Below, piece after piece: positions 42,429 to 51,170 of a DNA stretch of 64,000 nt (position 1 is the first letter of the stretch; every line of letters begins with the position of its first letter). Source of the stretch: CAVVAH01 sp963746175 (GTDB taxonomy: Bacteria > Actinomycetota > Actinomycetes > JACCUZ01). The notes beneath the pieces are model-generated. The model worked only from the letters and a program-made list of their open reading frames with translations. It made no database searches and had not been told where the DNA came from. Where the stretch lies: NCBI GenBank assembly GCA_963746175.1, contig CAVVAH010000001.1, positions 1,116,001-1,180,000 of the forward strand, written 5' to 3'. The position numbers were made by a program, and so were the translations under genes.

Positions 42429-42946
42429 TCAGGCGCCGCGGCGCCGGCGGGCGGCCACCCGCTCACCGAACGGGTCGTCGATGCTCTGGAACCCGGTGCC
42501 GATCTTGCCGCGCGGCCGCAGCTGGGAGCGGGACTGGGCATGACCCTCGTCGAGCCAGTCCCCGAAGCTCTGCCCGGTGACCTCCTCCAGCAGCCGGACG
42601 TCGTCGGCGACCCGGGGCAGCAGCGCCTGCCGCTGCTCGGGCCGCAACGGAGCCCGCGGCTTCTGCTCCCGCTGGAGGTGCCGGGACAGCCAGTCCGCGG
42701 TGGGGCGCCAGGCCGGCGCGAGGCCCCCGTGACCGACCCGGGAGCCCACCCGAAGCGCCAGCGACAGGGCGCGGTTGCGTGGGTTGTCGGTCACCTGCGT
42801 GGTCACGTTCTCCGCGGGCACCTCGTCGACGAGCCCCGTCTCCAGCCCGAGGAAGCCGGCGATGACGTCGAGCGTCGCGACCGGCGCCTCGCCTCCCGCA
42901 GGTCGCGGTACCGCAGCAGGAGCACCTGCTCCCGGGTGACAAACAC
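42429..42946 (-). pseudogene. Sulfotransferase family gene, 3' part, frameshifted
   Basis: The fragment starts with EQVLLLRYRDLREA, as in the 3'-phosphate-binding region of sulfotransferases, then after a shift around 42883-42893 continues APVATLDVIAGFLGLE, and ends in a typical tail (LLPRVADDVRLLEEVTGQSFGDWL). The N-terminal half with the P-loop that binds PAPS is absent; upstream lies an unrelated cyclic-nucleotide-binding gene. Family members exceed 280 residues. It is a decayed remnant, unlike the core genes whose only fault is a single indel. Confidence 0.7.
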
Positions 42947-42995
42947 GTCAACCCGGCCGTCCCGCGTGGTGGGCAGCCGGCGCTCGGCCCGTCCC

Positions 42996-43412
42996 TCAGT
43001 CCGCCGACCGCGCCTCGGCCTCGCGCACGTGCGCGCACAGGCCGAGCAGCAGCTCGTGCGCGAGCTTGGGGTGCTTCTCGAGCAACGGCTCGAAGTTCCA
43101 GGCGGCGAGGGACAAGGTGCGGACCGGTCCCTCGGGCCGGACGGTCGCCGACCGCGGCTTGCCGTCGATCATCGAGATCTCGCCGAAGTAGTCGCCCGGG
43201 CCGAGCGTGCGGCGGACCTGGCCGTGCTGCAGGACGGCCGCCGACCCCTCGAGGATCAGGTGGAAGCCGACCCCCTTCGCGCCCTCCTCGAGGATCTCCC
43301 CACCCGTGTGCTCGACCTCGCGGGTACGCCCGAGGATGTCCTTGAGCTCCCGGTCCTTGAGTCCCGCGAACAGCGGTACCGAGCGCAGCTGCTCGAGCCT
43401 GTCGTCCGACAT
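42996..43412 (-). CDS. Cyclic nucleotide-binding domain protein
   Basis: The 138-residue protein is a single cNMP-binding domain (LRSVPLFAGLKDRELKDI; GGEILEEGAKGVGFHLILEG; GDYFGEISMIDGKPRSATV). The phosphate-binding cassette keeps its Glu and Arg, so it may bind cAMP or cGMP. There is no DNA-binding domain, so it would act on another protein. An AGGGGA ribosome site lies 5 nt before the ATG. It could respond to cyclases such as the fusion encoded at 13.2-16.9 kb. Confidence 0.85.
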   Translation of the reverse strand: MSDDRLEQLRSVPLFAGLKDRELKDILGRTREVEHTGGEILEEGAKGVGFHLILEGSAAVLQHGQVRRTLGPGDYFGEISMIDGKPRSATVRPEGPVRTLSLAAWNFEPLLEKHPKLAHELLLGLCAHVREAEARSAD

Positions 43413-43562
43413 GTGGTGTCCCCTTGCTGACGTGTGCGGGCCCCGACCGATCGGGTGCTGACGCTTCCATCCGGCCCGCCGGTGCGCAAGCGTTTCGGCG
43501 GGCCGCCGCAGCGCGTCGCCGGGAGGGGCGTGCCGAGCCGGCCACGGGGGAAGGCACGACGC

Positions 43563-43994
43563 GTGCTGCTCGCCGAAGACTCCTCGCCCACGGTCACCGC
43601 GGTCAAGGTCGTCCTGGCCACCGTGGTGCTCGGGCTGGCCGGCTACCAGGCCGTGCTGGCCGCGGTCGTCTACGGCCGGCTCAGGTCGCTCGGGCTCGCG
43701 CGGAGGGTGGCCGCCCGGGCCCACCGGCTGGTGGGGGCGACCACGACAGGCCTCATGGTCGCCGTCGGTGCCGTGTGCCTCTCGGCGTACGGCGTGGAGG
43801 ACGCCCTGGCGGACGGCGGCAGCGCCGCGGTGCATGCCGTCGCCGGCAGCCTGCTGCTCGTCCTCACGGCCGTGAAGATCGTCGTCGTGCACCTCGGCCG
43901 TCGCGCCGGCCGGGCACTGCCGGCCCTGGGCGTCACCGTGCTCGGGCTGGTCGCGGTGACCTGGGCGACGTCGGCGCTGCCTGTCCTGACCTGA
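43563..43994 (+). CDS. Four-helix integral membrane protein (DUF6529-like)
   Basis: From the GTG preceded by GGGGGAAGG, the 143-residue protein has four hydrophobic helices (TAVKVVLATVVLGLAGYQAVL; HRLVGATTTGLMVAVGAVCL; VHAVAGSLLLVLTAVKIVVV; ALGVTVLGLVAVTWATSALP) with a conserved-looking H-R and K-I-V-V-V-H pattern as in haem-binding four-helix proteins of the DUF6529/cytochrome b-like type. The family call is tentative. It is followed 37 nt later by a small membrane gene. Confidence 0.6.
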   Translation: MLLAEDSSPTVTAVKVVLATVVLGLAGYQAVLAAVVYGRLRSLGLARRVAARAHRLVGATTTGLMVAVGAVCLSAYGVEDALADGGSAAVHAVAGSLLLVLTAVKIVVVHLGRRAGRALPALGVTVLGLVAVTWATSALPVLT

Positions 43995-44031
43995 TCAAGC
44001 CCGCCCCGATCCCGACGCACCGGAGGTCTCC

Positions 44032-44217
44032 GTGCCCGACGACCCGACACTCCCCCGCTACGGCCTGCAGCTGATGCTCGCGCTGGTGGCCGCCGTGCTC
44101 GTGACCCTGGGCGCCATGGGCGCCGCCGTGGCAACGGTCGACACGTCGGCCCTCTGCTCCGACGACTCCGGCGGGCACGGGGGCGACAGCTCCGGCCACG
44201 GCAGTGGCGGCGACTAG
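44032..44217 (+). CDS. Small membrane protein with Gly/His/Asp-rich tail
   Basis: The 61-residue protein has one membrane helix (LMLALVAAVLVTLGAMGAAV) and a short external tail with alternating Gly, His, Ser and Asp (SGGHGGDSSGHGSGGD) that could bind metal. The GTG start has CGGAGG 6 nt upstream. It probably forms a two-gene unit with the four-helix membrane protein; a role in a membrane redox or metal-handling complex is only a guess. Confidence 0.6.
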   Translation: MPDDPTLPRYGLQLMLALVAAVLVTLGAMGAAVATVDTSALCSDDSGGHGGDSSGHGSGGD

Positions 44218-44228
44218 GTCCGCGTGCC

Positions 44229-44993
44229 TCAGCGGCGGCTGGCGAGCTCCTCGGCCGACGTCCAGTCGGGCCGGCCCATGTCCGCCTGCTCGCCGGCGCT
44301 CGCCGGTGGCTGGTCGGCTGGTCCGGGCCGTACGCGCTGCGACAGCCGCCGGGTCCCGACCGCGCTGATGGCGACACCGGCGAGGAACGCGCCGGCCACC
44401 AGCAGCCACCAGGCCCCTCCGTTCGTGCCCGCCTCGCGTGGCACGTCGGCGGCCGCGGGGGTCGAGGCAGCTGGCGACGGGGCAGCGGCGGCCGGTTCCG
44501 GCTCCTGCTGCGGGTCGGCCGCCGCTCCGCCGGGGCCGGTGCCGACACCGAGCCGGTCGAGCAGAGCCACCAGCGCCTTCGGCTCGGCGGGCCGGTGCCA
44601 GGACACCGGGACCGTCAGGACGTCCGGCCCGAAGCTCACCTGCGTCCCGACCCAGGGGCCGCCGGGCGCTCCGACGTAGATCCGGTCGACCCGCCACACC
44701 ATCACGTCGTGGATCAGCCAGGTCACGTTCACCTGGGACCCGCTCGCGTGGTCCTCCTCCGCGCGGCCGCCGGTCGCGCCGCCCGGGCTCCCGCCGTCGC
44801 CGAGCAGCCGGGTCAGCTCGTCGTACTCGGGGTCGTCGTAGTAGAGCGCGGCGGTGCCGCCCCCGCCGGGCGCCACCAGCAGGACGCTGGTCGGGCCGCC
44901 GGCCTGCGCCGGCCCGGCGGCGACCGACAGGGTGGCGAGGGTGGCGACAGCAAGTGTCACGAGTGCGGCACGGACGGGGCGAGCGGTGCGCAT
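44229..44993 (-). CDS. Secreted/membrane-anchored protein of the ECF sigma operon
   Basis: The 254-residue protein has a signal peptide (MRTARPVRAALVTLAVATLA, AGPAQAG), an external domain (TSVLLVAPGGGGTAALYYDD; VNVTWLIHDVMVWRVDRIYV), a Pro/Ala-rich linker and a C-terminal membrane helix (WWLLVAGAFLAGVAISAVG) followed by a basic cytoplasmic tail. It lies about 70 nt downstream of the anti-sigma-like gene and may be its sensor partner. No named family. Confidence 0.65.
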   Translation of the reverse strand: MRTARPVRAALVTLAVATLATLSVAAGPAQAGGPTSVLLVAPGGGGTAALYYDDPEYDELTRLLGDGGSPGGATGGRAEEDHASGSQVNVTWLIHDVMVWRVDRIYVGAPGGPWVGTQVSFGPDVLTVPVSWHRPAEPKALVALLDRLGVGTGPGGAAADPQQEPEPAAAAPSPAASTPAAADVPREAGTNGGAWWLLVAGAFLAGVAISAVGTRRLSQRVRPGPADQPPASAGEQADMGRPDWTSAEELASRR

Positions 44994-45063
44994 GTCGGCC
45001 TCCGGGCGGATCGGATCGACGGCGGGGCACGCCTGGTACACCGCTGCTGCGGCCGGAGTTCCG

Positions 45064-45849
45064 TCAGCGCGCCGACCCGGCGATCTCGCGAGCCCGCGAC
45101 AGCGAGACGTCACCCTCCAGGCGCAGCGTGGTGCGCGCCCGGTGCTCCCAGATCAGGGTGTGGCCGGCCAGTCGCGCGGTGCCCGTGCGCGGGGTGCCGT
45201 CCCGGTCCAGCCACACCACCTCGTGCGGCGCGGCGAACCAGAGGGCGAAGTCGCCGCCGACCTCGGTGAACTGCACCCCGGCGGCCGACTTCGCGAACGT
45301 GTAGTCCAGCCGACCGTCGAACTCGTCGAGCCGCAGCGCGCCGTCCGGGCCGGTCCAGGTCATGGACAGCACGCGCCGGTCGTCCGAGACCTCCACGTCG
45401 TCCGGGTGCCCGAGCGCCCGGGGCACGACGGGCTCGAAGGCCACCAGCCGCCGTGCCTGTGCCAGGGTCGTCCCCCCGTCGGCCGGCGGCGGCGCGGGTG
45501 CCGTCGACGCGGCCGGGCCGGCGCCGCGGTGCACCAGCACACCGGCGAAGCCGAACCAGTCGGCCACGGCGGCACGCACCGGTGGCGCAGCGGCGAGCCC
45601 GACGAGAACGGCCAGACCGACGGCGGCCACCGCCCGGCGGCGACCGGCGAGGCGGTCGCGGAGCCCGCCGGTGGCGCGGGCCCGGCTCGGAGCTGCCCGG
45701 CCCGGAACCGGCATCAGCGCGACCTCGTCCCGGACCCGGGTCGCGAGGGCCGGTCCAGGCGCCGTCACGGGCACGGTCCGCCCCAGCGCCAGCAGGTCCT
45801 CCACCAGCGCGACGTACGGCGCCGGCGAGGATGCTCGGGTCTCAGGCAC
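45064..45849 (-). CDS. Membrane protein encoded with the ECF sigma factor (possible anti-sigma factor)
   Basis: The 261-residue protein has a cytoplasmic N-terminus of about 70 residues, one membrane helix (AVAAVGLAVLVGLAAAPPVR), the segment ADWFGFAGVLV and an external domain with alternating strands. Its ATG overlaps the sigma gene stop by 8 nt, so the two are co-translated, which suggests an anti-sigma role; the usual HxxxCxxC zinc motif is not seen. It could instead be another target-sensing protein. Confidence 0.65.
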   Translation of the reverse strand: MPETRASSPAPYVALVEDLLALGRTVPVTAPGPALATRVRDEVALMPVPGRAAPSRARATGGLRDRLAGRRRAVAAVGLAVLVGLAAAPPVRAAVADWFGFAGVLVHRGAGPAASTAPAPPPADGGTTLAQARRLVAFEPVVPRALGHPDDVEVSDDRRVLSMTWTGPDGALRLDEFDGRLDYTFAKSAAGVQFTEVGGDFALWFAAPHEVVWLDRDGTPRTGTARLAGHTLIWEHRARTTLRLEGDVSLSRAREIAGSAR

Positions 45850-46351
45850 GGCGCGCCTCCGTCCCGACGGGCGCCGCCCAGGGCTCGGCGGCCAGCCGGG
45901 CCAGCGCGCGGTGCAACCGGGACTTCACCGTGCCGCGCGGCCAGCCCAGCGCGGCCGCGGTCTCGGCCTCGTCGAGGTCCAGCAGGTAGCGGAAGGTCAC
46001 GACCCGCCGCTGGTCGTCCGGCAGCCTGGACAGAGCACGAACCAGGTCGGCCGTGCGCTCGGCGGACAACGCGGCCGAGGCGGGGTCGTCGGTGGCCGCC
46101 GCGAGCAGCAACGGCTCCGCCAGCGCCCACGCGGAGCGCTCCCGAGCGCGCCGGCGACCGGCGGAACGGTGCAGGTTGCTGGTCTCGTTCGCGACGATGC
46201 GCAGCAGCCACGGGCGGAACGGGGCGCCGTCGCGGAACCGTCCGAGCGCGCCGTACGCCTTCACGAAAGCCTCCTGCACCACGTCCTCCGCGTCCGACCC
46301 GGCACCGAGAAGGGCCGCGGCCCGCACGGCCACGGGGGCGTGGCGACGCAC
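45842..46351 (-). CDS. ECF-type RNA polymerase sigma factor (start uncertain)
   Basis: The protein has sigma region 2 (AEDVVQEAFVKAYGALGRF; PWLLRIVANETSN) and region 4 (ALSRLPDDQRRVVTFRYLLD; AALGWPRGTVKSRLHRAL). From the GTG given it is 169 residues, but ECF-like sequence (VLARARGGDADAYAELVRRH) continues about 25 codons upstream without any ATG, GTG or TTG; the only candidate after a GGAGGA site is an ATC codon at 46424-46426. Either a rare start or a base error is likely. It would direct transcription of an envelope-stress regulon together with the two downstream genes. Confidence 0.85.
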   Translation of the reverse strand: MRRHAPVAVRAAALLGAGSDAEDVVQEAFVKAYGALGRFRDGAPFRPWLLRIVANETSNLHRSAGRRRARERSAWALAEPLLLAAATDDPASAALSAERTADLVRALSRLPDDQRRVVTFRYLLDLDEAETAAALGWPRGTVKSRLHRALARLAAEPWAAPVGTEARRA

Positions 46352-46492
46352 CAGCTCGGCGTACGCGTCGGCATCGCCGCCGCGGGCGCGGGCCAGGACC
46401 TCGCTGTCCTCAGGCTCGACGCTGATGGGCTCCTCCGGGGGCTGCCCTACGTCTACACCGCGGACGACGGTGGCGTTCCCGGCTCCGGGAGA

Positions 46493-46915
46493 TCAGCCCG
46501 GCGCAGGGACCGGCTCCCCCGCCCGCACCGAGACGTCGGGTGCAGCCGCGGAGACGACGCACCAGACCTCCTTGCCGCCGTCGGGGAGCCGGTCGACGCC
46601 CCACTCGGCGGCGAGCCGGTCGACCAGTGCGATACCGCGTCCGTCGGTGCGCTCGAGCCCGGCGTCGACCAGGGTGGGACCTCCCGGGCCGCGGTCGGCG
46701 ACGGCGACACGTACACCGTCGGGGAGCAGTGCCAGCACCAGGGTGATCGTCCCCGCGCCGTGCCTGACCGCGTTGGCCACCAGCTCGCTCACGACGAGCT
46801 CGACGTCACCGACGACGTCGGCACCGCGGGAGCGGCACACGTCCCGGACCTGGCGACGCGCCGCAGCCGCCGCATCGGGACGTCGTCGCAGCGTGCGGAC
46901 GACGGAGCTGGTCAC
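46493..46915 (-). CDS. RsbW-like anti-sigma regulatory ATPase
   Basis: The 140-residue HATPase domain shows the N box VELVVSELVANAVRHG, the G1 segment VAVADRGPGGP and the G2 segment TDGRGIALVDRLAAEWG. It probably phosphorylates a STAS antagonist or binds a sigma factor. It lies between the ECF operon and two GAF-ANTAR genes, all on the same strand. Confidence 0.85.
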   Translation of the reverse strand: MTSSVVRTLRRRPDAAAAARRQVRDVCRSRGADVVGDVELVVSELVANAVRHGAGTITLVLALLPDGVRVAVADRGPGGPTLVDAGLERTDGRGIALVDRLAAEWGVDRLPDGGKEVWCVVSAAAPDVSVRAGEPVPAPG

Positions 46916-47008
46916 GGATGCCTCACCTGGAGGAGCGAAGGGCGTCCACCGGGTCCGGGGCGAGACGAAGGTCAGCGGTCAGCGGCTCTGTGCCCGCTCC
47001 GGCGAAAA

Positions 47009-47755
47009 CTACTCCCCGCTTGGTCGACCGGGCACGCTGTCGAGGTCGAGGTCGCGGGCCACGACCTGGCGGGCGACCTCGGAGAGCGGCAGCCCGTGGC
47101 TCCGGGCGAAGCCACGCAGCAGCTGGAAGGCGGCGTCGACGTGCACGCCGGCGCGCTCCGCGAGCACGCCCTTGGCCTGCTCGATGACGATGCGGCTGCT
47201 CAGCGCCTCCTGGAGCTGCCGGGCCAGCAGCTCGCGCCGGCTGCTGCCCCGTTCCTGGAGGATGCCGATCGTCGCGACGTCGGCCAGGGCCTGCGCCAGC
47301 GACCGGTCCTCCTCGACCAACGCTCCCGGCTCGGCCCGGAACAGGTTCAGCGCGCCGATCGTCTCGCTCCGCAGCCTCAGCGGCAGTGCGACCACCGAGC
47401 GGAACCCCGCTGCCGTCGCCTCGGCCCCGAACCGCGGCCACGTCGGTGGCTGGTCGGCGGCCAGGTCGTCGACGACCACCGGCTCACCGCTGGCGTAGCA
47501 GTCGAGGCAGGGCCCCTCGTCGTTCTGCACCTCGAAGAGCTCGAGCAGCCGAACCTGCTCGGTCGAGCTCGCGGCGACGACCAGCCGTCCCGAGCCGTCG
47601 GCCAGCATCAGCCCGGCCTCGTCCACGTCGAGCAGGGCGATGCAGTGCGTCGCGAGCGAGTGCAGGAAGTCGAGGACGTCGAAGTCGTCGACGAGCGTGT
47701 CCGCCAGATCGACGAACGCTTCGGCGAGCCGCTCCTCGCGCAAGCCTCCCGACAT
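47009..47755 (-). CDS. GAF-ANTAR RNA-binding regulator
   Basis: The 248-residue protein has a GAF sensor domain (EAGLMLADGSGRLVVAASST; PCLDCYASGEPVVVDDL; GFRSVVALPLRLRSETIGALNLF) and a C-terminal ANTAR domain (LSSRIVIEQAKGVLAERAGV; AFQLLRGFARSHGLPLSEVA). ANTAR proteins bind paired hexaloop RNA hairpins and prevent termination. The ATG was chosen at MSGGLREER. A second member of the same design is encoded next to it. Confidence 0.9.
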   Translation of the reverse strand: MSGGLREERLAEAFVDLADTLVDDFDVLDFLHSLATHCIALLDVDEAGLMLADGSGRLVVAASSTEQVRLLELFEVQNDEGPCLDCYASGEPVVVDDLAADQPPTWPRFGAEATAAGFRSVVALPLRLRSETIGALNLFRAEPGALVEEDRSLAQALADVATIGILQERGSSRRELLARQLQEALSSRIVIEQAKGVLAERAGVHVDAAFQLLRGFARSHGLPLSEVARQVVARDLDLDSVPGRPSGE

Positions 47756-47784
47756 GCCACCACGATAATCCTCCGCCACACCCT

Positions 47785-48492
47785 TCACACCTCCTCGCCG
47801 TCCAGCCTCGTCCGACGGGCCAGCACCTCGCGGGCGACCTCCTGCAGGGTGCGGCCCTCCTGGTAGGCGCGCCCGCGCAGCGCCGCGAAGGCCGCGGTCC
47901 CGTCCACTTCCAGCTGCACCATCACCATGCCGGTGGCCTGGTGCACGACGCTCGTCGCGGCCCAGCCCGGCTCGAGGATCTCGCGGACGGCCTCCGGGAC
48001 GGCGTTCTGCAGCTGCAGCAGCACCTCGACGGCCGCCGTAGCGTAGTCCTCGGCCTCGGCGAGCTCGGCGTCCGTGAGGTCGCCGGGGTCGCGCCGGTAG
48101 AGGTCCATCGCGCCGAGCCTCAGCCGTCCGACCGTCAGCGGCAGGGCGAACGACGCCCGGACGCCCAGCGTGGTGGCCTCGGGCACGAAGACGGGCCACC
48201 GGTCGGCGATTTCCGGGCCCGTGATGTCTGCGACGAGCACCGGCGCACCGGTGCTCACCGCGTCGACGCACGGACCCTGTCCGAGCAGCACCTGGAGGTC
48301 CTCGATCCGGCCGCTCACCACATCGGTCGCCGCCACCCGCGTGTGCCGCCCGGGGCCGGCCGTGACAGAGAGGCCTACGCCGTCGACCCGCAGGGAGCCG
48401 GCCGCCAGGGCGCACACGTGCGCGACGCGTGCGGTGCCCTCGGCTGCCAGCTCGGCCGAGCGGACGGTCTGGAGGACCCGCGTGCTCGACAT
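47785..48492 (-). CDS. GAF-ANTAR RNA-binding regulator (second copy)
   Basis: The 235-residue protein has a GAF domain (VDGVGLSVTAGPGRHTRVA; GPCVDAVSTGAPVLVADITG; VRASFALPLTVGRLRLGAMDLYR) and an ANTAR domain (VVHQATGMVMVQLEVDGTAA; AFAALRGRAYQEGRTLQEVA). It shares layout but differs clearly from the neighbour, so this is an old duplication or two separate recruitments. It is 29 nt upstream of the first gene's start and likely in one transcript. Confidence 0.9.
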   Translation of the reverse strand: MSSTRVLQTVRSAELAAEGTARVAHVCALAAGSLRVDGVGLSVTAGPGRHTRVAATDVVSGRIEDLQVLLGQGPCVDAVSTGAPVLVADITGPEIADRWPVFVPEATTLGVRASFALPLTVGRLRLGAMDLYRRDPGDLTDAELAEAEDYATAAVEVLLQLQNAVPEAVREILEPGWAATSVVHQATGMVMVQLEVDGTAAFAALRGRAYQEGRTLQEVAREVLARRTRLDGEEV

Positions 48493-48699
48493 CTGCGACC
48501 TCCGACCGGATAGACCCACCGGCTGATGGCGAGGTGCGCCGGAGCCGGCGCGACCGACCGCAGCACCCGCACCGTGCTGCGCGGGCCCGGCAACCTCTGC
48601 CGCTGGACCCGCTCGGCTGGTGCTCGCGGCCCGCCGGGGTCCGGGGCGTGCCCCCAGTCAAGCACCTTCGGCACACCCGCGCCGGAGCGCCGCGGCCCG

Positions 48700-49737
48700 T
48701 CAGCCGCCCGGGGCACGGACGGCGGGGGTGGGGGCGCGGACGGTCAGGCCGAACGCCGCCGCGAGCCCCGGCGCCGAGCGGGCCTGCTGCAGCCGCGGTA
48801 CGCCCGCGACGTCCGAGAGGAAGCCCGAGAGGCTGACGTGCGTGAGCGCACCCGCCGCGACGGTCCCGTGCAGCCCGGCCGCCGCGACCACCGTGAGCAC
48901 GTGGTTCCCCGCGTGGCGGTCGTCCTCGTCGGCCGTCACGACCACCGCAAGGTGCCCCGACCGGAAATCCGGGCCGTCGAGCACCTGCGGCAGCCAGGCA
49001 TGCAGCCATCGGTCGGCCCGCCGCAGCGTGCAGCCGGGGTCATGGGCGTCGTTGCACGTGTCCGGCACCAGCAGGCCGACCGTCGGGAGCTGCCCGGTGC
49101 GGATGTCCGACACCAGCGGCCCGTGTCTCGCGGAGTCGACCCGGACGTCGAACCGTCGACAGGCAGTGTGCTCGCCGGGGAAGTAGGTCCAGGGGTTGTG
49201 CCGCACGGCGTACGTGTCCTGGTTGCTCAAGCCGCAGCGGGCCGGCATCTCGTCCAGATAGGCCTTGGCGCTGCGACCCGCCGACAACGCCTCGCCGAAG
49301 ACGCTCGGCCCCGTGAGGGGATGCTGCGCCGGGCCCCGGTCGTCGCGGACGCCGAACGTCGACCCACCGAGGATCGCGAGGTAGTTGGGCAGGGACGGGT
49401 GGCCCACCGCGGTGTAGTCGTCGGCATAGGCGTACTCGTGCGACAGGCGCCGCAGGTACGGCATCTGCCGTTCCATCTGCCGTTCGTTGTGGTTCTCGAT
49501 CACGACGACGAGCGTCTTGGTGATGGTGGGCGACCCCGTGACGTGCGGCGCCGTGAACGAGTCCACGTCCCTCGGGCCGACCGTCACCTTCTCCTGCGGC
49601 TCGTCGCGGTCCGGCAGTGCGAGCCCGACCACGGTGCAGCCGGCGACGACGAGGACGACGAGCGCCAGCGCCAGCGCCAGAGCCAGCGCCAGTGCCGTCC
49701 GGGTCGAAGGCCGACCGGTCGGCAGCAACGCCCTCAC
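48700..49737 (-). CDS. Phosphoesterase family protein, probably exported
   Basis: The 345-residue protein begins with a hydrophobic signal made of Ala-Leu repeats ending LVVAGC, a plausible lipobox. The body matches the PF04185-type phosphoesterases (acid phosphatase/phospholipase C superfamily): TLVVVIENHNERQMERQMPYL, YTAVGHPSLPNYLAILGGST, and VVTADEDDRHAGNHVLTVV. These hydrolyse phosphomonoesters or phospholipids outside the membrane. The GTG overlaps the stop of the upstream ligase gene (GTGA). Confidence 0.82.
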   Translation of the reverse strand: MRALLPTGRPSTRTALALALALALALVVLVVAGCTVVGLALPDRDEPQEKVTVGPRDVDSFTAPHVTGSPTITKTLVVVIENHNERQMERQMPYLRRLSHEYAYADDYTAVGHPSLPNYLAILGGSTFGVRDDRGPAQHPLTGPSVFGEALSAGRSAKAYLDEMPARCGLSNQDTYAVRHNPWTYFPGEHTACRRFDVRVDSARHGPLVSDIRTGQLPTVGLLVPDTCNDAHDPGCTLRRADRWLHAWLPQVLDGPDFRSGHLAVVVTADEDDRHAGNHVLTVVAAAGLHGTVAAGALTHVSLSGFLSDVAGVPRLQQARSAPGLAAAFGLTVRAPTPAVRAPGG

Positions 49738-51098
49738 GGCACCGGGCTCGTCGCTCGGGTGTCCGCGCCGGTCGATCCGGCGACCACCAGCGGCCCGGTC
49801 GGCCGACCCGGCGCCGGCAACCGGAGCGGTGCCGTCCCGGCGGCGGACCAGGAGCCGGCCACGGTGCGGCAGAGCAGGCAGTAGCCGAGGTTCATCCAGA
49901 AGAACTTGTACTCGAAGTTGGACAGGAAGAACGACGCCACCAGCGTGCCGATCAGGCCGGACAGGGGCGGACCCCGGAGGGCTGCGGGCAACTGCCAGGC
50001 CTGCACCAGCGTGAGCAGCACCCCCACCAGCGCGAGGCCGATCCCGACGACGCCGGTCTCGACGGCGAGCAGGAGCCAGATGTTGTGCGGCTCGTACGCC
50101 ACGCCCTGGGTGAGGATCCTCGCGTCGGCGACCTTGGGCAGCTCCTGCGTGTAGACCCGCGAGAACGTGCCCCAGCCGGACCCCGCCCAGCAGTAGTGAT
50201 GACAGGCGTGGATGCCGACCCGCCAGATGTCGCTCCGGCCGGACGAGCTGGTCTTGTCGGTGCGGGCCGCGATGCCGCCGGGGTGGGCGATCAGCAGCAC
50301 GCACAGCGCCAGCACGACGGCACCGACCCGTCGCAGCACCGGCCCCCGGTGCCGGCGCGACAGCGCCAGCGTCACCACGAGGGTCGCGCCGGTGGCCAGG
50401 ATGCCGCCACGCGACCCGGTCAGCACGATCCCGAGCAGGAGCGCGCCACCGGCTGCCGCGTAGGCGAGCCGAGACGAGGGTCGCAGCCAGATGGAGCTGC
50501 GCCACACCGCGAGTGCCAGCGGAACGATCAGGGCGGCAGCCGTGTTGTTGGCGCCGAGCAGCTCGCGGCCGAAGCGGCCGGAGCCGCCCTCGACCTCCAC
50601 CGGGAGGGTGCCGGTGAGGAACTGGGCGATGCCGTAGCAGGCCGCCGCCACCCCGCCGACCACGAGAGCGGTCTCGACCCGGCGCAGCTGGCGCACGGTG
50701 ACCGGCACGAGCGCGAGCAGCAGGTAGAGGAGGACGAGCAGCGCCAGCCTCTGGAACGCCGCCTGGGTCAGCTGCGGGGAGAGGCTCCAGACGGCAGACG
50801 CTCCCGACACCCCGAGGAAGGTCAGCCAGATGCCGACCGTCGCCGGGAACCGCAGGTGGACGGTGCGCCCGGCGAGCACCTCCTTCAGCAGACCGGCGCA
50901 CAAGAGCATGGCCAGCGGCGTCGAGAGAGAGTCGTAGGGCGGTGCGAGGCCGGTCGACAGCAGCGACCCGAACGGCACCGTGGCGGCGTACGCCGGCAGC
51001 ACCACCGTGACCGGGAACCGGAACCCGATGACCGTGGCCGCCACCACCAACGGCGCGACTGTGACCATCGATGCAGTCACCGGCTCCTCCCCCCACAC
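49734..51098 (-). CDS. O-antigen ligase / Wzy-type polymerase family membrane protein
   Basis: The 454-residue protein has about 11-12 membrane helices and the Wzy_C/WaaL region (GILATGATLVVTLALSRR; GSRGG; an external loop containing GSGWGTFSRVY and AYEPHNIWLLLAVETG). The conserved H-N and G-x-G-x-G-x-F motifs fit O-antigen ligase family proteins, which transfer or polymerise surface polysaccharide. The start is uncertain: a GTG 18 nt further in has a closer GGGGAGGAG site. Confidence 0.82.
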   Translation of the reverse strand: MWGEEPVTASMVTVAPLVVAATVIGFRFPVTVVLPAYAATVPFGSLLSTGLAPPYDSLSTPLAMLLCAGLLKEVLAGRTVHLRFPATVGIWLTFLGVSGASAVWSLSPQLTQAAFQRLALLVLLYLLLALVPVTVRQLRRVETALVVGGVAAACYGIAQFLTGTLPVEVEGGSGRFGRELLGANNTAAALIVPLALAVWRSSIWLRPSSRLAYAAAGGALLLGIVLTGSRGGILATGATLVVTLALSRRHRGPVLRRVGAVVLALCVLLIAHPGGIAARTDKTSSSGRSDIWRVGIHACHHYCWAGSGWGTFSRVYTQELPKVADARILTQGVAYEPHNIWLLLAVETGVVGIGLALVGVLLTLVQAWQLPAALRGPPLSGLIGTLVASFFLSNFEYKFFWMNLGYCLLCRTVAGSWSAAGTAPLRLPAPGRPTGPLVVAGSTGADTRATSPVP

Positions 51099-51170
51099 CT
51101 GCCCCTGCGGCAGATTGCGGGGCGGAACCTGAACGGCTCCTGAACGGCGCGGTGAGCCGCGCCGCTGGGG

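Noticed and set aside
42996..43412. Crp-type transcription factor
   Set aside because: The protein ends after the cyclic nucleotide-binding domain; there is no helix-turn-helix.
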